Part shown: piece by piece, positions 1-6,408 of the stretch
How the letters are laid out: each line of letters opens with the position of its first letter
Position numbering within the stretch: the first letter of the stretch is position 1
NCBI GenBank assembly: GCA_903904545.1
Contig: CAIVDB010000098.1
Coordinates: 1 to 7,170 of the forward strand
Source: an uncultured bacterium
GTDB lineage: Bacteria; Patescibacteria; JAEDAM01; Absconditabacterales; Absconditicoccaceae
DNA: 7,170 nucleotides
Reading direction: 5' to 3'
The notes under the pieces: model-generated
Told to the model about the DNA's origin: nothing
Seen by the model: only the letters and a program-made list of their open reading frames with translations
Databases searched by the model: none
Made by a program: the position numbers and the translations under genes

Positions 1-17
1 AATAAAAATAAAACATT

Positions 18-617
18 ATGAGAAATTTAGTGGATTTAACAAAACTTGTACATGGATATATTAATGATCCAAGTGCAGAGAATTTTAAGGAAATCAATGA
101 TGATTTGGTAATCAATTTGGTTTTCGCTGTTGTAAATAACAGAGTACAAAACAAAATAACTCCTGCAGAGTTCAGAAAAATCTTCAATCTGGATTTCTAT
201 GGATATGAAACCATCTATAGAGATGCTCTTGATGAGAAACTTAAATGGTTTGCTGTTATCTCTATGTGGGATACTTGTTATACAAATGAGCAGAGTCATC
301 ACATGTGGCAAGTGTCCCTACAACAAATGAGGGCAGAAAACTGCTATGGTGATGATGAAAAAAAATATCAAGCTCATTTAAAGTTTCTGGAAAAACGAGA
401 TGACTGGTACGAAGAATGTGGTGCTATCGACGATGAGCAGGAATTTGATTTACTGGAAAGATCTTGGAGGGGAACTCCCAAAGAGATTGAAAAAATCAAT
501 GCTATGGAATCCAGCTCAAAGAGCTTTGATATGTGGATGAAATTAATCTCCGACACAAAGATGGAAAAAAGAGTTGCGCTGTACCAAAAAATCAAAGAAT
601 TGTTCTTAAAAAATTAG
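18..617 (+). CDS. Hypothetical acidic cytoplasmic protein, 199 aa
   Basis: I do not recognise a family. The frame is open from ATG at 18 to TAG at 617 with no in-frame TGA, so it reads the same under the standard code and table 25. The protein has no signal peptide or membrane segment. It is rich in charged residues and in aromatic ones, with several Trp and Tyr in the middle (for example WDTCYTNEQSHHMW near residues 84-97 and KRDDWYEECG near 125-134). The composition suggests a mainly helical, soluble protein. It starts 17 nt into the window, so its promoter and any upstream partner are not visible. The 5' leader is A-rich (AAAATAAAACATT) with no Shine-Dalgarno core. It is convergent with the GH26 gene and is followed 17 nt later by a strong hairpin terminator. 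A real gene is likely from its length and the terminator. Its function is unknown. Confidence 0.75.
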   Translation: MRNLVDLTKLVHGYINDPSAENFKEINDDLVINLVFAVVNNRVQNKITPAEFRKIFNLDFYGYETIYRDALDEKLKWFAVISMWDTCYTNEQSHHMWQVSLQQMRAENCYGDDEKKYQAHLKFLEKRDDWYEECGAIDDEQEFDLLERSWRGTPKEIEKINAMESSSKSFDMWMKLISDTKMEKRVALYQKIKELFLKN

Positions 618-634
618 AGAAATTATTTTTATTT

Positions 635-663
635 AAAAAAGTGGTTATTTTGACCACTTTTTT
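635..663. terminator. Bidirectional intrinsic terminator between convergent genes
   Basis: The sequence AAAAAAGTGGT (635-645) pairs perfectly with ACCACTTTTTT (653-663) around a 7-nt loop. The A-run and T-run make it a U-tract terminator in either direction. It lies 17 nt after the plus-strand gene ending at 617 and 28 nt after the minus-strand gene ending at 692, so it can stop both convergent transcripts. Confidence 0.85.
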
Positions 664-691
664 CATTGAGTTATTTCTTAGTATACCCATA

Positions 692-2026
692 TTATTTTTT
701 CTTATTTATTTTCTCCATTTGACGATTAGAAATCTTGGTAAGTAAACGAATAATTTCGCTTTCGTCTGTAGCGGAAAATCTTTTGTAGGTCTTGGTGATA
801 TATTTGGATTCTTGGAGTTCTTTGATTTTCTGAAGTGTGAGTTGTGTGCCAGAAAATATTTTGTAAGTATCTTGCAATGGCTTCCTATATTCCGATGGGA
901 CAAGCAATTGCGTTCATCAGATGCTGAGATATTGGAGATTGAAGACGCTGAGTAAATTGCTGGTATTTTTTTCTATTTTCTCTGCTGATTTATACACATC
1001 CATAATGCCTTCATAAAATTTATTGGATTGGAAATCGATAACGGATCGATCCAATTCTCCCAACGTCCAAAATCTGAGTCCACTAGTCAGATCAACATTG
1101 AAATAATTGAGTCCCACGATATCCGGTTCTTGGAGAAGAAAGTCACGAAGCTGGCGTAATCGTTGGTTTTTGAGGTCCTTATTGTTTGCATAGACTTCGA
1201 GGGATTTGTTGTAGGAATAGGCTCCTGGATAATCAACCGCCGTTGTCCCTACCTCATCGATGAAGAGTGGTTTCTTAAATTTCTTCATTCTGTCTAAGGT
1301 TGCCCATCACTTTGCATTGATAATATCTCTGGGCGTTCATCGTCGGCGATTACTATTTCATTTTCCCCGATTGTAAAAAGTGACGCCCAGAAGATCGACA
1401 TATTTATCTCCTGGATAATAATCTTCAAAAGTTGGACACTTGAGTTTTGCTTTTACACTTGGCTGGCATTGAATAAATGTCGCCGTCTGAGCAGGCTTAG
1501 CATTTTTTGCTGGTAAATCTCGTGCATTGAGCGACATATCGAAGAGAATATTTTTTTGACTGAGTCCCAATTGTCTAGAAAGATTTCGCACATGAAGCCA
1601 GGCTTGTTTAAATGCTTTAGGATCACTACTTCGTGGATATCGACCCCCATTCATTTCATGCATCGTTCTAAAAATTACTTTCAAATCACCGCTCTTGACC
1701 AGAGTGAAAAATTTTTTGTATTGGAGATCAAATTTCCCTGCAGCAACTTCTTTGGCTGAAAAATTATTGGGTGAAATGGAGATATGATAGATTCTTTCTG
1801 TCCCTAATGTAGAAGGAAGCGCTTGTAATGTTTGCGTCACATGTTCCCCTCGTGGATCGAAGATAAATGAGACCATAGGTAATTGGATTGGATAATTTTC
1901 TTCTATACTTTGGATATTGCCGATAGTATTATCTCGAGATTTAAATCATAAGATATAGGCATTAGCCTGCATACTTACTATCCATGTACAAGCAAGAAGT
2001 CATCCTAATATGAATTTTTTCTTCAT
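692..2026 (-). CDS. Secreted glycoside hydrolase family 26-like enzyme (seven UGA=Gly codons)
   Basis: This 444-aa protein is intact only if UGA is read as glycine, at residues 9, 27, 223, 230, 240, 370 and 371; it ends at TAA. The N-terminus is a signal peptide: MKKK, then a hydrophobic stretch, then a signal peptidase I site QANA|Y after residue 23. LLAC at 10-13 could be a short lipobox but sits unusually early. The retaining GH26 signature is visible: the acid/base Glu124 in FRTMHEMNG and the nucleophile Glu258 in KPLFIDEVG. YVDLLGVTFYNRG before the second motif also fits this TIM-barrel family. GH26 enzymes mostly cleave beta-mannans, and some cleave beta-1,3/1,4-glucans or xylans; the substrate cannot be told here. 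The usual aromatic WYPW after HEMNG is GRYPR, so sugar contacts may differ. The charged region from about residue 345 to the end lies beyond the catalytic core. It is the last gene of the minus-strand train, 20 nt after its neighbour. The leader has AAAGAG directly against the ATG, too close for a normal ribosome site. Confidence 0.85.
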
Positions 2027-2046
2027 CTCTTTTTGTATAAATAAAT

Positions 2047-2559
2047 TTATAGTTCAGTGACTGTAGATCAGCGAAATCATTTCTTCTCTCATTTTCCTCC
2101 CCACGTCTTTCGTAATCTTCGACAGAGATCAGGTAATTTATTTACCTTATTATACGTAATATTTTTGAATGTCGTTTCTATCACTAAAGCCTCTTCTGTC
2201 AGAAAAATATCTTGTACCTTTCCCATGATGGGTTCCACATCGAAAGATCTCTTTCCCAGAACAAAACGAATAGATTTTTGCGGTTCCGTGATTTTCTTTG
2301 GTTGAATATCAAAAAGCTCTGGAAGGTCTCCTGGCTGGAATTTTATCCCTTTGGGATATTCTATTTTTTTGCCTCCATAAGGGATGTCTTTTAGTGATTT
2401 TAGCGACATAAACGTTGCTCTAATTGCTGTTTTGAAGATGATTTCTTTCTGTGTCTCATTGGCTTCTACTTCATTTTTTAGATGTAACAAACTCATCTCT
2501 TGGTCTTGTAAATATTCTGTATCTTTTGTTTGAAATTTTTCATCTTTCGATTCTTCCAT
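2047..2559 (-). CDS. Hypothetical protein, 170 aa, with UGA-containing C-terminus
   Basis: No family is recognised. The protein starts at ATG 2559 (MEESKDEKFQ) and runs through three in-frame TGA codons (residues 157, 161 and 164) to TAA at 2047, giving the tail GEKKGFRGSTVTEL. Because all three TGAs lie in the last 14 residues, this gene alone would not prove recoding. The reading is accepted because its neighbours need it. The N-terminal 45 residues are charged and probably a helical or coiled region. The middle contains PYGGKKIEYPKGIKFQPGDLP, Gly/Pro-rich and likely beta or loop, followed by IRFVLGKRSFDVEPIMGKVQDIF. There is no signal peptide or membrane segment. It sits 21 nt after DUF456 and 20 nt before GH26, so co-transcription with both is likely. 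The A-rich leader (AGTAAAGAAAAAA) shows only a weak purine stretch. Confidence 0.7.
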
Positions 2560-2580
2560 TTTTTTCTTTACTAATAAATA

Positions 2581-3102
2581 TTATTGGAGCGTCATCTGAT
2601 ATACCGTGATACAAAAATATATCAACATAATGATACACACCACAAGTTTGATACCTGTCCCTGCAAGAAAACCAATGAAGGAACCTCGTGCAGACTTCAA
2701 AGCATGTTCGTGATGATGTCCCGATATTCTTTCTCCTATATATGCACCCAGAAATGGCCCTGCAATCAATCCAATGATACCAAAAGGACCAATCACTATG
2801 CCTAGAATTGGCAAGATCACAACTGCAACGACGAGTCCTATCACACTTCCGCGAACTCCTGCTTTTGTTCCTCCAAATTTTTTAGTTCCCCAAATAGGAA
2901 TCACATAATCTAAAACAGTAAGGAGCACCATTACCCCACCCCAGATCAGGAAGAACCAGAGTGAAAAGGGATGATGTGAAGTAAATTGCAATAAGAGCAA
3001 ACCGAGAAATCCAATTGCTGGACCAGGAAGCACTGGCAATACTACTCCCATGAAGGCGATAAGCATACAGAGAAATCAAAGAATGATGAGAACTATATCC
3101 AT
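2581..3102 (-). CDS. DUF456 family integral membrane protein (one UGA=Gly codon)
   Basis: This is a 173-aa, strongly hydrophobic protein. The start at ATG 3102 (MDIVLIILGFLCMLIAFMG) gives a complete first transmembrane helix and uses one TGA as Gly at residue 9. A standard-code reading would begin at the ATG at 3066 and lose the first half of that helix. DUF456 hallmarks are present: GVVLPVLPGPAIGFLGLLLLQ after helix 1; a second hydrophobic span ending in LDYVIPIWGTKKFGG; glycine-rich helices with GPFGIIGLIAGPFLGAYIGE; and a C-terminal span after SARGSFIGFLAGTGIK. Four to six membrane segments are expected. The biochemical role of the family is unknown. It ends at TAA 21 nt before the orphan gene. 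The 117-nt gap upstream leaves room for its own promoter. AGAAAG 3 nt before the start is a weak candidate ribosome site. Confidence 0.85.
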
Positions 3103-3150
3103 TGCTTTCTGATAATAATAAAGATTGGAGAGCTTAGCATCGTCAAATAT

Positions 3151-3180
3151 ATTATAAGATTGTTAGCTCCCTGCATGAAA
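3151..3180 (-). promoter_or_regulatory. Possible promoter for the DUF456-orphan-GH26 segment
   Basis: In the 117-nt gap between the kinase stop and the DUF456 start, the minus strand carries a perfect TATAAT (complement of 3151-3156). The best upstream partner at 17-18 nt is poor (TTCATG or TTTCAT around 3174-3180). The -10 box is about 50 nt before the DUF456 ATG. An AT-rich genome yields such boxes by chance, so this is a weak call, favoured by the gap being much larger than the other spacings in the gene train. Confidence 0.35.
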
Positions 3181-3219
3181 TCTCGACAGGCCGGCAACTT
3201 AGAGCTTAAACCGATTCTC

Positions 3220-4134
3220 CTACGCAACCATTTCTTCTATTTGATCCAGAGTAAAATAATGATTCATAGTTCCCTGTGATTTTACAACAAAACTTGCCAC
3301 GGCATTTCCTATCTTTGCAGATTCTTCCCAGGTCTTTTCATTAACCAAACCATAGAGAAGCCCTGCTCTAAAGCCATCTCCGCATCCCGTAGGATCTACC
3401 GCATCACCGATGGGGAATCCTGGAGTATGTATTTCTTGGATTCCTTCATAGAGATAAGCGCCTTCCTTTCCTTTTGTGACAATGGTATATTCGAAAGATT
3501 TTAATAATTGTTCTTTTGTTAATTCTGATTTACTCATCAAAAGCTCAAATTCATAGCCATTACAGATCAAATAATCTGCGAGTGAACATGCTTGCAAAAG
3601 TTCTTCTCTACTAAAGAGTCCCATTGCCTGCCCTGGATCGAAAAATGTTTTGATATATTTCTGATGAGCTTCTTGAAGAAATTTTAACATAGCTTGTTTT
3701 GCATTTGGTGAAACAATACAATAATCTACATCGACAAAGAAATCTAAAGATTGCATATATGCTTTACTCATTGCTCCTGAATAAAATGGGATAATCTGGT
3801 TTTGGTGAGCGTCTGTAATCACATACGCGCATGCAGTAAAGTCTTCTTCTATCTTTGCTATATGAGAGAAATCTATATAATCACTCAATCTTTCATCTAT
3901 CTCGAAATCTTTTCCTACGGTACCCAACATATGTGTACGATCCTTATATCCTAGCAATCATAAACTGTATGCGATATTTGCTGCTGTTCCTCCAAGAGAT
4001 TTCTGCATATCGGTTGCGACGAGACCAATATTGAGTCTATCTAATTGATCTGGCAAAATAATGTTTTTGAATTCGTCATCGATTTTCATCACATAATCAT
4101 ATGCAATAGATCCTGTCACCAAAATGTTTGTCAT
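3220..4134 (-). CDS. PfkB family carbohydrate/nucleoside kinase, adenosine kinase-like (one UGA=Gly codon)
   Basis: This 304-aa protein is the usual length for PfkB (ribokinase superfamily) kinases, which transfer the ATP gamma-phosphate to a sugar or nucleoside hydroxyl in the cytoplasm. It begins at ATG 4134 (MTNILVTGSIAYDYVM, the first beta strand with its substrate Asp) and ends at TAG. GGTAANIAYSLG at residues 48-59 is the substrate-side glycine motif; residue 59 is encoded by TGA at 3958-3960. DPTGCGDGFRAGLLYG, with Asp247, the GCGD anion hole at 250-253 and the catalytic base Asp253, is the C-terminal signature. DPTGCGD rather than DTTGAGD, together with FFDPGQAM and NGYEFELL, resembles bacterial and archaeal adenosine or nucleoside kinases more than ribokinase or fructokinase, which would suit a salvage-dependent cell. 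The substrate is inferred. It lies 25 nt after the TspO-like gene. Without the recoding the N-terminal 59 residues would be lost. Confidence 0.88.
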
Positions 4135-4159
4135 TGTTTATTTTTGAAAAAGTAAAAGA

Positions 4160-4621
4160 TTAATTTAAGATCGCTGTCTGATATGCAAAGAAACTCGCGA
4201 GCAGTACTCGAACGATATAGGGCAAAAGTAACCGTGATGCCAACTCAGCTTTACGATACAGAGAGATAAAGAGAAGGATATTTGTAATCTCCAAAAGGAT
4301 CATCTCTCCAAATGCTACTCGTGTCAAATGCGCTGTAAAGAAGAGTGCACTTCGTGCTATATTGAGCACAGCATTGATGATAAAAAGGATCAGGATTCTG
4401 TTGTAAAGTTTCCCTTTGGGAAGTGTCTTGAAGGCATAGAGTGCCGCTATGGTTGTGTAGACAAAAATAAGTGTTCGGATTGTCCCGATCAAACTCCCTG
4501 CAGGTGTTGCTGGATGGAGCATGAGCGTATCATATCGATCTAGACCCATAGACGTAAAAATATTTCCCAATGCTGCTACGAGGATAGTGATCGCTGGGAT
4601 AATGATATACATTTTTTTCAT
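4160..4621 (-). CDS. Divergent TspO/MBR family membrane protein
   Basis: This 153-aa, five-helix-type hydrophobic protein matches TspO/MBR in layout. P-A-G at 40-42 followed by a long helix (SLIGTIRTLIFVYTTIAALY) corresponds to the PPGW-F-P-W-LY region. LNIARSALFF at 86-95 corresponds to the family's N-x-x-WSxxFF helix, and the end, SRLLLPYIVRVLLASFFAY...ILN, matches the classic C-terminus. TspO proteins bind porphyrins and hydrophobic ligands in the membrane. The tryptophans normally seen in these motifs are missing, so ligand handling may be altered. The start at ATG 4621 is chosen because it yields MKK and then helix 1 and leaves 31 nt after trpS; an in-frame ATG at 4669 would overlap trpS and add a polar extension, and one at 4612 is also possible. 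It contains no in-frame TGA and ends with TAA. It probably shares a transcript with trpS and the kinase. Confidence 0.75.
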   Translation of the reverse strand: MKKMYIIIPAITILVAALGNIFTSMGLDRYDTLMLHPATPAGSLIGTIRTLIFVYTTIAALYAFKTLPKGKLYNRILILFIINAVLNIARSALFFTAHLTRVAFGEMILLEITNILLFISLYRKAELASRLLLPYIVRVLLASFFAYQTAILN

Positions 4622-4652
4622 ATACAAATTTAAGAGAATAAAATAAGCTGTT

Positions 4653-5636
4653 CTACAATGTAAATCCAATAGTCTTGTAGACCTGTTGTATTTTCTTCTG
4701 AGCGATTTCGTTTACAATGACGGCATTTTTTGCTAGTATTGCTCTAATTTCTTCGTCTGATATCTTGGAATATTTAGCTTGGATAGGAGCAAGGAAAGCA
4801 ATCACTCTCTCATACAGATAGTCTTTTGCTTCTTTGAAACTCAATCCTCCTGCCTCATATCTTCTTCTGAGCTCGAGGTCTTCTTCTTGGTTTAAAAATA
4901 ATTTACAGATTTTGTACACGTTACACTCGTCCGGATTTTTGGCTTCCTCGACCGTCTGTGTACTGGTTGGGATCTGCTTTATTTTTTTGAGTACGGTTTT
5001 TTCATCATCTAAGAGTCCAATATAGTTATTGTAGGATTTGGACATCTTGCGTCCATCGATACCCGGGACGATAGCCACAGTACTTCTAATATAGGGCTCG
5101 GGGATTTTGAAGACATCTTCATATTCACGATTGAACTTTTGTGCCATATCTCTGGCATATTCTACATGCTGTTTTTGATCCTTCCCAGTAGGGACAATAT
5201 CGGCATCATAGAGTAAAATATCTGCTGCCATCAAGATAGGATAACAAAATGTTCCCACACTAATCTCTCATTTTTTTCCTTTGTCTAATGCTTCTTTGTA
5301 GGAATGCATCCTCTCCATGGTCCCCATAATAGTAAGGCATTCGAATACCCGATTGAGTTGGGCATGAGCGGAGATATCTGCGGGGTTATAGATCATAAAT
5401 CTCTTGGGATCTACACCACAGGCGATAAATAATTTGAGTGAATTCATCACATTTCTTCTGAGTTCAAAAGCATCATGGATCCCTGTAAAGGTATGCATAA
5501 TTGCAGTAAAGAGGAATATATCAGCATCAGGAAATTCTTGTGCCAAGTCTAACATAGACTTGATAGACCCGAAATAATTCCCTATATGCAACTGATCACT
5601 CGTCGCTTGGAGTCCGGTAAGTATTCTTTTTTTCAT
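4653..5636 (-). CDS. trpS: Tryptophanyl-tRNA synthetase (one UGA=Gly codon)
   Basis: This 327-aa enzyme has the normal length for bacterial TrpRS, a class Ic synthetase that charges tRNA-Trp in the cytoplasm. The ATP-binding HIGH-type motif is HIGN at 17-20 (within GLQATSDQLHIGNYFG). The second signature is KMSKS at 197-201. GKDQKQHVE at 151-159 and PILMAADILLYDAD are typical TrpRS core. Residue 123 is TGA at 5268-5270, between DKGKK and EISVGTFCYP. Both halves are highly conserved family sequence in the same frame with no missing segment, so the TGA is a sense codon and not a nonsense mutation or frameshift. It ends at TAG. It is the first gene of the minus-strand train and diverges from the tRNA cluster. 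No Shine-Dalgarno site precedes the ATG (CTTATCTATTAT). I see no T-box leader upstream. Confidence 0.96.
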
Positions 5637-5830
5637 ATAATAGATAAGGTAAGAAAGATAAATTTCTCATTACCCTTTGGTTCTATATTTTTGTCCCTGC
5701 AATGCAATAAATTCTTAATGCAGAGTAAACTTACTCGACAGACTTCCTTTTGTGCTTACTTTTTGAGAAGGGAATAATCAAATTTTATCAGCCAGTCAGC
5801 AAAAGGCGATTCTCACGAAAAAAGGACTTG

Positions 5831-5899
5831 CAATACAAAAGTAAATAGATATATTGAGCCTCGATAAGTTTCCTGTTGAGTCAGGAATATTTTGTATTG
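5831..5899. repeat. Inverted CAATACAAAA repeat pair upstream of the tRNA cluster
   Basis: CAATACAAAA at 5831-5840 and its exact complement TTTTGTATTG at 5890-5899 are 49 nt apart. The second copy overlaps the spacer of the candidate tRNA promoter. The same 10-mer recurs at 6377-6386 (direct) and 6615-6624 (complement), in spacers between tRNA genes. Confidence 0.5.
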
Positions 5900-5905
5900 T
5901 AAAAT
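5876..5905 (+). promoter_or_regulatory. Candidate sigma70-type promoter of the tRNA cluster
   Basis: TTGAGT (5876-5881) and TAAAAT (5900-5905) are separated by 18 nt. Transcription would start near 5912, about 14 nt before tRNA-Gln(UUG). The position directly upstream of the first stable RNA supports it; the boxes are near-consensus but common in AT-rich DNA. Confidence 0.5.
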
Positions 5906-5925
5906 TTATAAAACCTTTGCTCTAC

Positions 5926-5996
5926 TGGGGAATCGTCTAATGGTAGGACAGCGGACTTTGACTCCGTCAGTCTAGGTTCGAATCCTAGTTCCCCAA
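5926..5996 (+). tRNA. tRNA-Gln(UUG)
   Basis: A full cloverleaf can be drawn. The acceptor TGGGGAA pairs with TTCCCCA (5989-5995), with discriminator A5996. The anticodon stem GCGGA/TCCGT encloses the loop CTTTGAC with anticodon TTG. The T stem CTAGG/CCTAG has the loop TTCGAAT. The weak U1-A72 end pair is the known glutaminyl-tRNA identity feature. The 3' CCA is not encoded. It decodes CAA, and CAG by wobble. Confidence 0.95.
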
Positions 5997-6033
5997 GACT
6001 ATATTTGAATTTAGATACAATAAATTACTCCTA

Positions 6034-6064
6034 ATTCTACATTCTGAATTCTACATTCTGAATT
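6034..6064. repeat. Short tandem repeat, 14-bp unit, about 2.2 copies
   Basis: ATTCTACATTCTGA occurs at 6034-6047 and again at 6048-6061, followed by ATT. It lies in the spacer between tRNA-Gln(UUG) and tRNA-fMet and ends 6 nt before the fMet gene. Confidence 0.85.
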
Positions 6065-6069
6065 GTCAT

Positions 6070-6144
6070 TGCGGGGTAGAGAAACGGTATCTCGTCGGGC
6101 TCATAACCCGAAGGTAGGTGGTTCGACTCCATCCTCCGCAACCA
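6070..6144 (+). tRNA. Initiator tRNA-fMet(CAU), 3' CCA encoded
   Basis: The anticodon arm TCGGG-CTCATAA-CCCGA has three consecutive G-C pairs next to the CAU loop, and the D stem GAGA/TCTC has the A11-U24 pair. Both are initiator hallmarks. The acceptor TGCGGGG (6070-6076) pairs with CTCCGCA (6134-6140), followed by A73 and an encoded CCA (6142-6144). The T stem GGTGG/CCATC has the loop TTCGACT. Position 1 is U, giving a weak U1-A72 pair where E. coli has a C1-A72 mismatch. The D loop is short (AACGGTA). It is the only one of the four complete elongator or initiator neighbours checked here that encodes CCA in full. A mutilated second copy of it follows 50 nt downstream. Confidence 0.93.
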
Positions 6145-6193
6145 AAAAATTATTATCCAATGTATTCTCCTGATATCTTGTCATCTTTTTGCC

Positions 6194-6253
6194 ACGGTAT
6201 CTCGGTCCGGTTCACCGGACAGGTAGGTGGTTCGACTCCATCCTCCGCAACCA
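6194..6253 (+). pseudogene. tRNA-fMet-like remnant with the anticodon arm replaced by a 16-nt hairpin
   Basis: Two blocks match the fMet gene exactly: ACGGTATCTCG (6194-6204, the D loop and 3' D stem) and a 38-nt block 6221-6258 identical to 6112-6149 (variable loop, T arm, acceptor 3' strand, CCA and six A residues). Between them the 17-nt anticodon arm is replaced by GTCCGGTTCACCGGAC, a perfect 6-bp stem with a TTCA tetraloop. The acceptor 5' strand and the first half of the D stem are absent; upstream stands CTTTTTGCC. TTGTCAT occurs before both copies, which suggests the duplication began upstream of the tRNA. It cannot fold into a normal tRNA or decode. It may be a decayed duplicate, or a transcript part with its own role; only the first is supported by what is visible. 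Confidence 0.85.
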
Positions 6254-6301
6254 AAAAAATCGTTAATTCTCCATTGTTCATACGTTATGCTCATCTAAGC
6301 A

Positions 6302-6372
6302 TGGGATGTCGTCTAATGGTAGGACAACGGACTCTGACTCCGTTTATCTAGGTTCGAGTCCTAGCGTCCCAA
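6302..6372 (+). tRNA. tRNA-Gln(CUG)
   Basis: The acceptor TGGGATG (6302-6308) pairs with CGTCCCA (6365-6371), with discriminator A6372. The anticodon stem ACGGA/TCCGT holds the loop CTCTGAC with anticodon CTG. The T stem CTAGG/CCTAG has the loop TTCGAGT. It closely resembles the Gln(UUG) gene at the start of the cluster, so the two are paralogues. It decodes CAG only. CCA is not encoded. It lies between the two tRNA remnants. Confidence 0.95.
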
Positions 6373-6408
6373 GATACAATACAAAACACCCGATACAAAA
6401 TCACCCAT

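Larger units (their letters stand above)
5637..5925. other. Divergent intergenic region without a supportable gene
   Basis: This AT-rich 289-nt stretch separates trpS (-) from the tRNA cluster (+). I see no coding sequence under the standard code or table 25. It contains a candidate promoter for the tRNA cluster (5876-5905), a 10-bp inverted repeat pair (CAATACAAAA at 5831-5840 and its complement at 5890-5899), and an imperfect hairpin with CTGCA/TGCAG ends (about 5698-5722). The trpS promoter should lie here on the minus strand, but I cannot single out a convincing one. Confidence 0.5.

Noticed and set aside
917..1876. Standard-code reading that breaks the GH26 gene into separate short ORFs, as in a pseudogene
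   Set aside because: The fragments are in one frame, the separators are all TGA, both catalytic motifs are retained, and neighbouring essential genes such as trpS need the same readthrough.
3211..3230. Sequence resembling a tRNA 3' end (GATTCTCCTACGCAACCA)
   Set aside because: It overlaps the kinase stop and last codons on the other strand, and no T arm, anticodon arm or matching acceptor 5' strand lies upstream.
5268..5270. UGA as tryptophan (table 4) or selenocysteine
   Set aside because: Sites fit small residues (kinase SLGLLG, DUF456 helix 1, and GG pairs in GH26); seven UGAs in one hydrolase and no visible SECIS-like hairpin argue against selenocysteine.
5637..5800. T-box leader upstream of trpS
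   Set aside because: No AGGGUGG-type T-box core, specifier hairpin or terminator/antiterminator pair is visible on the minus strand.
6034..6258. CRISPR-like array from the short repeats between tRNAs
   Set aside because: There are only two copies of each repeat, the 38-nt repeat is tRNA sequence, and there is no regular spacer pattern or cas gene.
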